A stretch of 64,000 bases of DNA from Capronia americana (taxonomy: Eukaryota > Ascomycota > Eurotiomycetes > Chaetothyriales > Herpotrichiellaceae), in NCBI GenBank assembly GCA_016110215.1, contig JADWQD010000012.1, forward strand, positions 558,001 through 622,000. Reading direction: 5' to 3'. The translations under genes and the position numbers were made by a program. The notes under the pieces were generated by a model. That model was not told the DNA's origin. It saw only the letters and a program-made list of their open reading frames with translations, and did not search any database. Of this stretch, positions 40,525-52,229 are shown in pieces. The stretch's first letter is position 1. Every line of letters starts with the position of its first letter.

Positions 40525-41086
40525 ATGGCTAAGACAAGTACCGCGCAGACCACCACCAGATCTACACCAACATCCAAACCGACTTCAAAAGTCACCAAGT
40601 CCTCTTCGAAAAGAACGATGCCTAAAGCAAGCGCGAAGTCCAGCTCCAAGGCTAAGGGCCGCGGCGCTGAGAAGAAGAAGAAGGGTTTGTCTATACTCTT
40701 GATCTTGGTCTCGCTGGACTGACCCATGTTAGACCCCAATGCTCCCAAGCGAGGTCTCTCGGCCTACATGTTCTTCGCCAACGAGCAACGCGAGACCGTC
40801 CGTGAAGAGAACCCTGGCATCAGCTTTGGTAAGACTCATCCACATTACATGGTATGAAACTTGGGCGCGCTAACAGATCGATAGGTCAAGTCGGCAAGGT
40901 GCTCGGTGACAAGTGGAAGGCTCTGAGCGAAAAGCAGCGCGAGCCATATGAGAAGAAGGCTGCAACCGACAAGAAGCGCTACGAAGATGAGAAGGCCAAG
41001 TACAACGTAAGTCCGGTCGGAATCTCAATGCGCGAACGCACGCTGACGACGAGCAGGCTGCTGACGAAGACGACGATGACGAGTAA
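40525..41086 (+). CDS. nhp6: Nhp6-type HMG-box non-histone chromosomal protein
   Basis: Four exons: 40525-40684, 40733-40828, 40885-41006 and 41057-41086; 135 aa with phases 1, 1, 0. One HMG box: DPNAPKRGLSAYMFFANEQR, ENPGISFGQVGKVLGDKWKAL, KQREPYEKKAATDKKRYEDEK, ending in an acidic AADEDDDDE tail. Nuclear DNA-bending protein that helps FACT and promoter assembly. An in-frame second ATG at 40618 (MPKASAKSSSKAKGRGAEKKKK) would give 104 aa, the normal Nhp6 length and the usual MPK start. The first ATG has the better context (TACCATGG) and adds 31 Ser/Thr/Lys-rich residues. Both are possible. All four splice junctions have good GT/AG consensus. Confidence 0.93.
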
Positions 41087-42592
41087 ATGGGCTCCGGCGC
41101 GCGCCTACCCGCTCAACGTCTTGTTCTCTCTGATGTGACACCGTCAACGTCCGGTTGGACCTCGTCGTCTTCCTCTTATGTTTTCATTAGCAACGATCGG
41201 CTTGGGAGGCAGGGGTTATGGAGTCAGCTATGGACAGGATCGGTATGCTTCACAAGTGCAGCTTACGGAGAAATCGTCGAGCTCCAGGATTCAAGCCCAT
41301 GTCCTCGTGGTGGTGGTGGTGGTGCATCACGGCCAGGAATGATAGCTCAGCTGCAGACATCGCATAAGCCTACCATGATACTGCTGTATACTAGCTCTTG
41401 ATGCAATGATATCAGGCACAGAAACATGACTCTGATTTCCTTTTGTAACGTGCTCGATGCGCGATGTCGACGCGTCACAGATAGGTGCACCCACCCACCA
41501 ACTCCCAGCCCTCACGTTCGTACCTTCTACAATGCATTCAGTAGCGGAAACCATTCCAAGCAGTTTTACTCAGCAGGGGATTTAGGGATCCGTGGCTAGC
41601 ACCACTGTGAACTCAGATCCACGGGCTCGTCATCCCATCTCAACCGCCCCCAGTCCAGAGTGCACTGTGGGTTGTTGGTACAGTAGGCTTGGCTAGAATG
41701 CCTTAGGCACCAGCAAGGCGCAGCGACTCTGCTCTCAACCTCGAAAAGGCTGCGAACGGATTTTCCTCCCTGAATTTTCTCTATACAACAGACGTGGGCA
41801 TTTTCGTCCCTGGCGCTTTGACGCTCCTGGGCGTTTTCCAGCCGCTCCTGCTGGAGGAGCGACCTACCCTCTCACGCCAGGACTGCGCGTCACAACTATT
41901 GTTCCTGCTTGATCTGCGATTTGTCACCTTGAAATCGCTCCAGCGGAGATCGAGACTGTTGCTGACACAACCGTGAGTTCCTTCTCAATTTCAGGTCGGT
42001 CGAATGTGGCGGTAATGTAAGTAGAACCACGTCGACCTGCATGAGAGGCCTCACTTTGTGAGTCCTGCTCCAACAAAAGTCTCGTCCCAGCCGCTAATTG
42101 CCCAGGCTTGTTAGGCAGCGAGACTGCCTGCAGCATGACGGCATCTTATCTGTCCACTTTCTGAAACCACAAACATATCCAGACTGCTCCGGCGAGGTCA
42201 GTGCAAGCTCTCACATGGTACAGGTCAACAAGCACGGTGAAGACGACAGTCCGGGGGCTAAAGGTCGTTTAAATCTGGTACAGACCATGACAGCGAAACG
42301 GTGGAGAGCTTAAGGGCTTGTGTCGCGAGGGTTTATGCGCAAAGCTAGAAGTGACAAATCGGCGTCGTCTCTGGGTATGCATCAGTTCCGCAATCTTCGG
42401 CTTCGCCTGCTGTCGGCTTGACACGTCAACGACTGCATTTGCCTCCGCTGTATTACGAGATTCCCCGTTACGGCCGCCCTCGTCCTGGACCGCATCAGTC
42501 TGGAAAAAAAAGAGCCTCGTCGCAGGTGCGGCGCGATCTGCATTCTTCCTTACCCCAGATTCTGGTCCTGAGCGCATCTGGATCTACCATGC
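41087..42592. other. Intergenic region
   Basis: No supported gene. It contains the nhp6 3' end, a (GGT)n-like GTGGTGGTGGTGGTG at about 41310 and short unrelated open frames. The last 300 bases may be 5' leader, or contain an undetected first exon, of the next gene. Confidence 0.45.
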
Positions 42593-44576
42593 ATGGATCT
42601 ACTTCTACGAGAGGAGGCCGGCAGGGCCCAAGACATTTCAGAAATCCTCAACACGATACGGAACAATGATCTGGACGATGAACAGGACATTACCTTGGCG
42701 ATCACCGGCCTGAACGGATTGAGCTGGGCACTCCGAGAACTCAACAAAGAGATCGACGCCGTCAATGGGAGACTCAGCAAAACCGTTGCCAACGACCTCA
42801 AACTCCTCCAGCACAGCGTCGCTTTCACGTTACAAGACGTTTGGACCATCCTCGGTAGACTACCTCGTGTTGCGATCGCGGCCGACTATCAAGATGCGTG
42901 GAAAGAACTCGTCCGGTATTGCATGAACATGGGAAAGCAGACCCTCGATATGCGATTGAAGACGTACCAATTGTTCACATACTCGCTGTGTAAAGTTCTC
43001 CAGAGGTAGGCAAGCGCGCCTCCCGATTTGGTGTCTGTCCGCTCAGGAAGTTTTGGGTTAGGCAATCCTACAGTCAGGCCCAGTTCGACAACTTGCGCCA
43101 CGATATCTACGAACTGCAGTTGCTACAGCGCGAAGATAGAAGACTGATCAAGGCAACGGAGGATTTTGGCAGCCTTGACCTCGTCCCAGCCCAACAAGGT
43201 CGACATTGGCCCTCTCGAGTTACTGCCGTTGCTGATAAGAAGCAGTCCTCAGAAAGCCCAAGTCACACGAAAGACCGAGGCCCCAGCCACAGCGACCGAT
43301 GTCGCCCACAGCCTCCAATGACAGTTACGAGACCTTCCAGCACAAGGCAGCTCCCAGTCCGCCACCTCTTTCCCCAGTAGCGTCCCCCATTTCTCCAGTC
43401 ACGACCTTTTCCACGCTGAGTCGCTCTTCGAGTGTTGACCCAGAGACGAAACACTGGGCCACTAAGATATTTCACAACCTTCCCTGCACCGCCCTTGCCG
43501 AGGACCCAAACCTGTGAGAAGAGCGCCCTCGCCGTCTAAAGAGACGCTGACTTACCTTTTGGACCAGATCCTGTTGTTTTGGAGATGTGGACGGCAAGAG
43601 ACATCGACTACCGGATGCGGAATACGAAAGAATCCTCCAATTGTATGTCGAGTCGTCGGCGCGGGAATGGCATTGACCGTGGACAGGAAATTCCCTGGCG
43701 GTCTCCGAACCAAGTTCTACTGGCGTCCCCGCGACTACCGGAGCAAGATTGTTTGCGAATGGTATGACAACCGCAGGAATCCACGACTGTCTTGCTTTCC
43801 GCTCAGCGACTTGCACGTACGACGAGACGGACCGTTGCTCTACCTCTGCTGTCCAACAGTTCGTGGCTCCAGCACCTGCTGGACAAGCCTCAACTTCACC
43901 TCGTACGAGTGTAAGTTCCGGCCCAGACTTTCGTCGCGGTCTTGGCTAACGGGCGTAGGGCTTGTCATTTTCCACTGCACCGTGCTATCATTGCGATCCC
44001 ATGACACCACGTCGCACTTAGGCAACCTCCACCATGACCTCGACGGCGAGGCATTGAAGTTCGCAGGGTCTGGCCTGGACCTACACCATTTGGAAGTTCC
44101 AATGCTGATTGTGCCAGGGCGATCCGTGACAGTGGTTACAAGCACGCCCTGCGGCTGTACCGTGATAAGGGTACCGGCGCTATTCGACTCGAAGCCGCTG
44201 TCCTGGATAAGGAGATGAAAGAGTAAGCTCCTGTGATGCGGTGTTGGACTCCAAGAGCTGAACTCTCCAGTAGCACGCCGATCTGGACCGCATTCATAAC
44301 ACACAAAATCACTTCACCCACCTGGTGCCGTTGGTCCAAGAACAGTTCCACCGTGTACCTTGCGGAACTCCAACGACACGTGTTCACTTCCGAATACACG
44401 CCACATGTCCGTGCGAACGGCGAGCATTTTCTTGACTTCGAATCGCTTTCAGGTACCTTGAACTGGCGTTGACCTGGTTGCGTCGCTCATGCTCACTTAT
44501 TACAGATGCAGAAGATTTCGTAAAGACTCTCAGAGACTTGCGCGAGGACATTCACAACCCCAGATCGACGAAATGA
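42593..44576 (+). CDS. Nine-exon fungal protein of unknown function
   Basis: Model of 532 aa: exons 42593-43005, 43047-43198, 43246-43513, 43568-43642, 43687-43910, 43959-44067, 44118-44222, 44271-44452 and 44506-44576. All phases match and the sum is divisible by three. Introns are short (41-55 nt). Domains as seen: an N-terminal helical region (ITGLNGLSWALRELNKEID, AWKELVRYCMNMG, RQSYSQAQFDNLRHDIYEL); a Pro/Ser-rich linker (APSPPPLSPVASPISP); then a beta-rich C-terminal half with GDVDGKRHRLPDAEYERIL, RLSCFPLSDLHVRRDGPLLYL, TSYEWLVIFHCTVLSLRSHD, YKHALRLYRDKGTGAIRLE, and a final PIWTAFITHK ... LDFESLSDAEDFVKTLRDL. I have seen this kind of protein in many ascomycetes without a named function. 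I cannot assign one. The exon 4/5 join (44-nt intron) is the least certain. Confidence 0.75.
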
Positions 44577-45302
44577 TGGATCGGCAGCTGACCACGACGT
44601 AACGACCTTGACGATTGACGACTTATGACGAGCAAATCGGCGGCATGGTTATTGCCTCTGCGTCCGCACCGTTTATTGGAGGCTTCATCTGTTGGATACC
44701 CTCTCCTCCTTCTTCTTCTTGAATTGTCTTCACAGCTCAGTTCGTGGCGCTTCCGGTACGATTCAACGTGTGACAGGATTTGGGAGGCTATCATTCGGTT
44801 CTGCTTCGTTCTTCTTGTTGCGTACCGTGAATTTTGGGTCCGAGCGAAAAGTTGTCGATCGTGCATCTTGCGAAAAGTCAGGAATCGTACCATCCCAAGC
44901 AGCACCTTATATCTCTGCTCTCATCGGTCTGCCATACTCATATACCCGTATCTATTCACTATTGCTGGCGCAACGTGGTGCAGGTTGATACTTCCAGGGA
45001 CGCATCGGTGTATATGCCGAGCAGTGCTGTTCTTCGGCGACATTCCGCCAATCGTTTAGCCGTGGTACGAGGCATTGGTACGGGCATTTGGTCCATTGTG
45101 GGGGGGAGATGGCTATCTCCAACATCGATCCTTACCGTTCCGTCCCATCTTCGCGTCATTTGCGTACATCGGACATTAGCTTTCGCACCTGGAGTATCTC
45201 CCATTCCCTCTCCTTATTAGCCCGTGTCGTTGACCTGAGGACCATGGCTCCTCTTCCCGTGTCAGGCGCTGTTTGCAGCTTTGAATTTGCGGCCGTGCAA
45301 TC
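44577..45302. other. Intergenic region
   Basis: No supported gene. Open frames here lack domain features. It ends as the 5' leader of the MFS transporter gene. Confidence 0.5.
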
Positions 45303-46989
45303 ATGTCGCAGCCAGACCAACGGCCGTCACCCACCAAGGAAGCGGTGACTATCGAGCTCCCAGAAGAGAGCGTCGCTCGCGATGGGACGCCGAAATGGAG
45401 AAGGACAAATTTCCAGAAGATATATGGATGCTTGACATATGTGCCACCGAGGTGTCGCTATGATCCCGAGAAGCCTTTCGAGTTCTCGATGGGCTTGAAC
45501 CTGCTATTCGGTACGAGTATCCTCGTCGTGGGCGCAAACAAGGCACTGACTGCTTGCGCCTGCCAGCTTTCGCCGGCTGCTTTACCGTGGCAAATCTGTA
45601 CTACACCCACCCAATTCTTAACCTCCTCGCGGACGATTTCCATGTCACGGACGAGCAATCGTCTTATATCCCGACGCTTGCGCAGGCCGGATATGCGGGC
45701 GGGTTGCTGTTTCTCTGTCCGTTGGGAGACTTGCTCAAAAGGAGGCCGTTTGTGCTATGGCTGGTCTGGTTCACAGCCACATTATGGTACATTGTCAACT
45801 ACATTTTCGTTTGATATACTAGCCTGACACCCGCTGCAGGATTGGGCTCTGTGTGACCAGGTCCTTCGCTGTGTTTGGAGTGATAACCTTCATCACGAGC
45901 GTAACCACTGTGACACCTCAATTGATGCTGCCACTTGTCGGCGACATGGCTCCACCGCATCGTCGATCGACCTCCCTCTCGATTGTCGTCTCCGGCATGC
46001 TACTTGGCATGCTAATCGCTCGTCTCCTGTCAGGTGTCGTTGCACGATTCATTGGGTGGCGCTATATCTACTGGATTTCCTTTGGATTGCAGTACTTTAT
46101 CCTGATTTTACTCTACCTGTTTATGCCGGATTACCCGGCAACCAATCCCGGGGAGAGAATCTGGAGGAGGTATCCAATGCTCCTGTGGGACATCCTGAAG
46201 CTGGTGGCCAAGTATCCTGTCCTAGTACAAGCAATGCTTATTGGGCTGCTCACCTCGACATCCTTCACAAGCTACTGGACGACGCTCACTTTCCTCCTGG
46301 CCGGACCGCCGTACCACTACAGCTCTTTGGTCATCGGGCTTTTTGCCCTGATCGGCATAGCCTCTATGAGCTGGGGCCCGATCTTCGCGAGGACCGTCAT
46401 GGAGAAACACCAGCCTCTCTTCTCAGTCATGATTGGCGAGATCATATGCCTGGCAGGCGTCATCATCGGCACGTACACTGGCAAACACACCGTCGCTGGT
46501 CCGGTCATTGAAGCCATTTGCATCGATATCGGGATACAGACCAGCCAGATCGCGAACCGTACTGCCATTTACGCCGTCGCACCGAAGGCCCGAAATCGCG
46601 TCAACACGGCGTACATGGTCAGTGTGTTTTGCGGACAGTTGATTGGCACTGCTGTGGGCAATTCGATCTACGCTGACGGCGGTTGGATTGCCTCTGGCTC
46701 TGCCAGCGTTGGCTTCGTCTCCGGGGCACTACTTATTTGCTTCCTGAGGGGACCGCATGAACGAGGATGGATCGGCTGGCATGGTGGGTATAACATGCGC
46801 AAGGGAGTGCCCGAGGCACCGAAAAACAGCCCAACGGATCAAGAGGCTCTGCAGATACAGGAACAGCCCATGCCTTTCAGTCAAGATAATCTTGAAGAGC
46901 CTGAAAGACAGTCAAAGCAGCTCGAGGCGATTACTCGAGGAAGACGGGCACGATGCAAGTTCGCGATCGTCGCAGCGTACCCTCGGTGA
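45303..46989 (+). CDS. MFS transporter (drug/sugar efflux type)
   Basis: 525 aa in three exons: 45303-45510, 45567-45786 and 45840-46989, phases 1 and 2, with classical branch sites (ACTGAC, CCTGAC). Major facilitator superfamily, general substrate type (MFS_1), plasma membrane. The N-terminus has YDPEKPFEFSMGLNLLF leading into helix 1. FAGCFTVANLYYTHPILNLL and PTLAQAGYAGGLLFLCPLGD precede the loop motif LLKRRPF. The middle shows FITSVTTVTPQLMLPLVGD and RSTSLSIVVSGMLLGMLIARLLSG, the antiporter-like motif C region. The second half has RNRVNTAYMVSVFCGQLIGTAVG. It resembles bacterial YnfM/arabinose-efflux-like permeases rather than Sugar_tr importers, so export of a small molecule is more likely than uptake. 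No biosynthetic partners lie next to it. Confidence 0.88.
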
Positions 46990-48004
46990 AGAGATCCAGG
47001 AACAAAGGGAGAAAGAGTAGACCTCGCAGCTTGGTGATTACAGAATGAAAGGCTTTTTACCATTTCAATCCACGTCCTGAACCGTCAAAGACCTTGATCA
47101 CGCTGGCTACTGATGCCCGGCCAGAATGGCGATCCACTTCGACTTGCTTCACCTCACTTCACTTCACCACACCCCCTTCCTAACATGGCAGCCCAGCCAA
47201 TCACAACCCTTCCATTAATTGTGATCGCATATATTTTAGAAACAGAAAAACAATCACAATATCCTCTCGGGCACAGGTCAAACTAGCACCGAGCTAGCAG
47301 GCGTGTTCGAGACGAATTGTGCGACAAAGTCCTCTGTTCAACTCCCGCTGTTTGCTCCGAGAACCCGACCGATCCTCCTCGATTCCCTCCTCCTCGAACG
47401 AACGATAACCGAAATAAGTGGTGGACAAATACAGGCATAGAACTAACACAATGGCTGCATACTTGACAAGTCAAATCGGCGGTATGATCGCAAGATCTCC
47501 GCGAGATGGGAGTAGACCGGATGGCTTACCACCACCGGATATAGCCCAATCAAAACATCTTCAAATTAACAACGCCTGAAATCAATATCTCGAAGATGCG
47601 ATAAGAACTAGTTATGATCTCTTGTTAAAGAGAGCATATCCAGTTTTTTTTTTATATAATATAATTTTCCCGTATAAACATTTACCCCTAATATTAAAGT
47701 TATTACTAACCTTAACTTAATAGGTTACTACCTATTTCTAGATCACCCTTTACCTATTCTTAATTCTACTTAGATTACCTAATCTAGCTAGTTATAGTTA
47801 CCGATTTTAGGTAAAGGATTCGACCTATCCGGAGTAGCGACTAACTAACTCTAGTAATTTTATAAAGTACTAGTAAGGAAGCCCACTACCCCTCTACCTC
47901 GAAGACTGCGCCAGACGAAAGCTTCCTCATTTGCTTACACCAGCTCCCATAATCTCGTCCGCACAGTATGAGATCGCCGACCGCCTCGCACGCACTTCTG
48001 CCCT
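46990..48004. other. Intergenic region containing an AT-rich island
   Basis: No supported gene. The left half has GC content like the rest of the window; the right half is the AT-rich island at 47575-47885 and then the leader of the next gene. Confidence 0.6.
47575..47885. repeat. AT-rich, TA-dinucleotide-rich island (possible RIP relic)
   Basis: A 310-bp block of strikingly low GC, with poly-T then TATATAATATAATTTT at about 47645-47667 and many TTACCTA/CTAGTTA/ACTAGTAA words. Borders are sharp against GC-balanced flanks. Depletion of CA/TG in favour of TA is the footprint of repeat-induced point mutation, so it may be the remains of a mutated transposon. No open frame or terminal repeat is left. 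Confidence 0.6.
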
Positions 48005-51000
48005 ATGTCTGCTGGGAATGCGCCCAAGTTTGTCTTCATCAACCCATCCAGCGGACAGAACGCCCCATCGCACCGAGAACGTGAACTTCAACGTGCCGAA
48101 GCGCGCTCACACGCCGCTCGAGTCTCCCACCGCCGTCTCAGCTCTGGCATCGTCAAACATGGAGCCGGCCGTAAACCCACTTCCAGACTGCCGGCGTCGT
48201 TCGGTGTTCCGAGCGTTCTTGCCCTTCGACCGGTTCTCGGGGACTTGACTCGGCGTAGCAAGATCCAAAACGAGGTGGAAGAAGACCAGGTGATGTTGCT
48301 GGACAGGAGGATATTTTATTCCCCTTCGGCTTCGAGCTTGGGACAGGGACAGGTCGACCCGTTCGATACTGCTCCCGTACAAGGCTTGGACAATTTCATT
48401 TACTCGATACTGGACTTTGGTATGTGCCATGGAGCCTCGACGAAGTCATACAGGACACTGAACACAATCCTCACATAGCATACGACTATGCCTTTCCATC
48501 ATTTGTCCCAGCTGCGCCTGTCGGTGCTTTACCCACCCATAGAGCGAACCGGCGCAAGCTGGGCCGCCAATACGGCTATCTACTCGAGGCCCAGATTGCT
48601 GCTGCTGCCAGGTTTCAAATGAGTCCGATGATTTCAGCGACGGAGGAAATACAAAAACAGGTCGAAGTGGTCCGCCAAGTCCACGAGAAGGCTGCCATAG
48701 AGTTACTCAACCAAGAAGTTCAGCGACTAACAACCGTACCTCCTGACACACTTATCTACGCGGCCGCCCTGTTGGCCTATGTTTCCGGGCCCAACCATAG
48801 CTCGGCGTCTGGAAGGCATCCGAGAACACCCCTAGCAACAGCTCAGAATCTTCATGCTATGGGTCACCTCGAAATTGTCCCCGAGCGGGTTCAAGCCGTC
48901 CGAACGTTGGTGCAGCTGAGAGGTGGCATTGATGAGCTTACCATGCCGTTTCAGCGCATTGTTCTAACTTATCTCGACACTATCGTCTCTACCAGACTCG
49001 GAGTGCGGCCCGGTTGGAAGTGGCCTGCAGCCATGTCCGAGTCCTTACAACGTAGCGGTGAGCATATCCTCGATCAAACCGCGGTCGACCTAATGCAAAT
49101 AATGGGCTCCGGCTTCAACGACTTGCGTCATGAAGAAATGCGCCAGACGCTTCTCCTCATGTGCGAAGTGACCGTGGCGCTCGATCACTGCCATCGGGGC
49201 GGATCGACTGCTCCGTCCATCTGGGACGTTGCCCGCGTGAGGGTCGCTGTGCAGCATAGACTATGCTCTTTCGATCCCATTTCACCGGACTGGACCAAGT
49301 CCACCGAAATTCAGTTTGAGCTTTGCCGTCTCTCGGCGCTGATTTATAGCGACATGGTACTTTTCCCCATACCTGAACATTCCAGCGTCAAGCCCCCGCT
49401 TTTAGACGACCTTGGTAGGATCCTCGACAAGTACCGCCTTGACGAACCGCTCCTGCCGGGCGAGTCGGAACACGAAAGGTCAGGTGCCGATAGTGACTTG
49501 CTAGCCTGGTGCGTTCTCCTCGCGACAGCCGCTTCAACCTCCAGCAGAGTGTTCCGACCGCAGTATCTTAAACGACTTGAACAACTCGTTCGTCTGGATC
49601 AGAGGTTACAGAACTGGGAGTTCTATAAGAACCTTGTGAGAAGGTACCTTTGGTGGGGTTATGTACTTGATTCCTTGGCATGGGAGGCATTTTCTGCGCT
49701 TCCATGGCAACATATCAACAACAGCAGCGATGGGCGTCCTCCTCTTGTTGTCCTGGATCCAGCCGAAGGTTCTCGGGGACCTTTGTCTCCACCAAATGCG
49801 GGCGTGACTGCAGCACTGGGAGACGACCCGGGCGCCACTTCACACACAGGCGCTGGAGATGAGCACGATCCAAGGACAGACGAGAACGCACCCAGAACCG
49901 ACCTTGCCAGTGTTGCTCATTTGTCTCGTAGCCGACCAGACGCTGCGCAGGCTGGTGGAGATGCTGGGACAACCGCCTCTATGGATATCGACCCAAAAAA
50001 AGAACACCCTCGTAGCCAAGCGGAGAGCAGGCTCTTCGCCTCGGAAGACGTTGGTTCGCCAGATTCGCTTGGTTCCAGTGGGTATTCGTTGCAGGAGTTC
50101 CAAGATGCTGACCTTTTGCAGTGGGTCAACGTGTTCTTCGAAAGGCTCTACTCGACCTTACCGATTGTGGACCGGCTGGCTATGTACAAAGGCCTCATGC
50201 TCGGCCGACACAAGTCCGACTTAGAATTTGCGTCCTTGACTCTCGCGCTGTGCTCCCTAGCCTTAGTCCAGCCCGTTTTCAAGGCGGAATGTGGCTCCAT
50301 GCCCCTTCGTACAGAGCGGGCAGTAAGGATGCTCAGCATTGCCATCAAGATGCGATCCATTAGGTTCGGAGAGAATATGACTTTCGATGGCACCGTGACC
50401 AGTTTCCTGCTGTTTGCGGCGTTATTTAGCCTTGGATTTCAGAAAGCAGCTTGGCTCCGCCTGAGGGAAGCCGTGGACTGTGGCCGATTCATTGCACTCC
50501 ACCAAGCCGAGACGTACCAAGACCTTGGCACCGAGGAGAAAGCGAGGCGCTTCCGACTTTTTCTTCTCCTCTCAGTGACGGAAAGGTACGCATATCAGGC
50601 GTTGAGGGCGTCACGATGCGGTGGTGACTAACCCGCGCAACAGAGAATATGCCTTGCAGTGGAACTACTCGATCAGATTCAAAGGCCAGAACATGGTGAA
50701 GATGGAAGAAGTCTACAGGCAAATTGAGGCCAGCTCAACGATTGGAACTTCGAACATCCTGGTCCACGATGAAAGAGACCTCTGCGCGATGCGAGCATTG
50801 CTCCAACTCATGAATCTCTTTGACTCGGTGGACGAGGAGGTGATCCCCTGCTGGAACAAAACATGCTGTTCGGCATCAGAGAGGTGCTCCAAATTCACGG
50901 TTCAGCGGGCCCGAAACGTCTATGACGCCGTCACAAATGCCATGACCGTTCTCGTCGATGACGCCGGTGAGTCGCCACACGGCATAGGCAGATCGCCGCA

Positions 51001-51433
51001 ACCCCAGATACAACGGGTCCACAAATCCCTGTTGAATGACTTGCAGTGGGCGTATTGCTTTGTCTTGCAGCAATGGCTTCTGGTTCGATTGTGGGTTTCC
51101 TGCTTGACCCATGACCTGCTAGATGATTCGTCCGAATTCCCTTTCCTGAGACCATCATTCTCCATGACAATTGCCGAGTGCGTTCTAGAAGAATGCCAAC
51201 AGCTGGGGCAAGCTGTCCTTGAGGTACACGGGGTCGGCATGATCGAGAGGCTTCACGACATCGCCATGGGATTGGTGATGGCTGCCAAAATATATGTCCA
51301 CCGTCGAACTGATGTGTCCACGGACCGGATAGATTTTATTCTGGGTCGATATTTCGAGCTTCTGGGCCGCCTGAGGAATGGAGAGAGCAGGTTCATGTCC
51401 GCCTTACAGAAAGCCTACGCGCTTGTGCAGTGA
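48005..51433 (+). CDS. Dual regulator-domain protein: Fungal_trans_2 half plus Fungal_trans half
   Basis: Model of 1103 aa: exons 48005-48419, 48479-50585 and 50644-51433, phases 1 and 2, total divisible by three. The start is PKFVFINPSSGQ followed by a basic ARSHAARVSHRRL stretch, the N-terminal signature of Fungal_trans_2 (DUF3468) proteins. The region to about residue 570 continues that family (LDFAYDYAFPSFVPAAP, VPERVQAVRTLVQLRGGID, GWKWPAAM). A Pro/Gly/Asp-rich linker of about 120 residues follows. Then, in the same exon, comes a fungal middle-homology region resembling maltose-activator-type Zn2Cys6 factors: LQEFQDADLLQWVNVFFERLYSTLPIVDR, CSLALVQPVF, and across the last intron SVTEREYALQWNYSI. 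There is no Zn2Cys6 cluster in either half. I infer a fusion of two regulator genes, the second having lost its DNA-binding domain. A mis-assembly seems unlikely because the join is a single open exon. Confidence 0.72.
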
Positions 51434-52229
51434 TAGACCTCTCTTTCCGCCTGAGTTCTACGCCCGACGGCTTCACTCCCAACTTCCTTTACCCCTCTAC
51501 CTGATAGCAACCTCCTTGCTGGCATTGGATCGAAGACGACGGCAAGCCAACGGATATTTGCCAAAGTCTCTCCTTGCGGCGGAGGCAAAGACGTGCGCCA
51601 GCAGATTTCCACGGCGCCATGTTAGTGTCTTCAAATGTTAGTTCAGTGGCGGGTGGATGGTACGATCAGACTATCTATCTTGCTGTGATGGGAGCTACCA
51701 TTACTATCGGGACTGTCTGTCTCGGTAGTGACATCAGTAAAAGCTGTACTTGTTCCTTGAGGTCAGTGACGCGCCAAGGCGCTAGGGACCGGCTGCCCCA
51801 CGTTCGATGAGGCACGAGATTTGCGTGGGCTTGGCGCAAGCGGTTTAGGGATGGCGTGACTGCCAAACAGCTCGGACCGTGCGATGCCCCGAGGCTAAAA
51901 GCCACACGCTCTTACAATCCCCCCTCCTTCCTGACACGTCCATCGCTACCCCGGATTTTCCAGCCATTAAACCCACCGCCCCAGTCACTGACTCACGCTC
52001 GGTCGATCGCTGTCTTCGGGAGCTTGCCGTCTGACGGCCAACCTGTGCATACACAGGAAAAGCGGGCGACGCGACAGGACACACAGGCCATCGATGGACA
52101 GCTCGAGTCACCTAGAGGAAAGCGACACCACATACAAGCCATCGATGGACAGCTCGAGTCACCTAGTGTCCACTCAATAGTGGAAGCAGGTATTGACCAT
52201 GAAGATCCACAAAGCGTCCATTATCAGAG
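51434..52229. other. Intergenic region with an exact 29-bp direct repeat
   Basis: No supported gene. It holds the promoter of the next Fungal_trans_2 gene, including a direct repeat at 52087-52115 and 52138-52166. Confidence 0.55.
52087..52166. repeat. Exact 29-bp direct repeat upstream of a regulator gene
   Basis: Copies at 52087-52115 and 52138-52166 are identical (core ATCGATGGACAGCTCGAG, ending TCACCTAG) with a 22-bp spacer. The second copy ends 63 bp before the ATG at 52230. It could be a regulatory duplication or a recent slippage event. Confidence 0.85.

Noticed and set aside
50968..51046. Additional intron in the last exon of the dual regulator gene (GTGAGT ... TTGCAG)
   Set aside because: Removing it shifts the frame away from the WAYCFVLQQWLLVRLW segment and soon hits stops, whereas the unspliced frame stays open to 51433.
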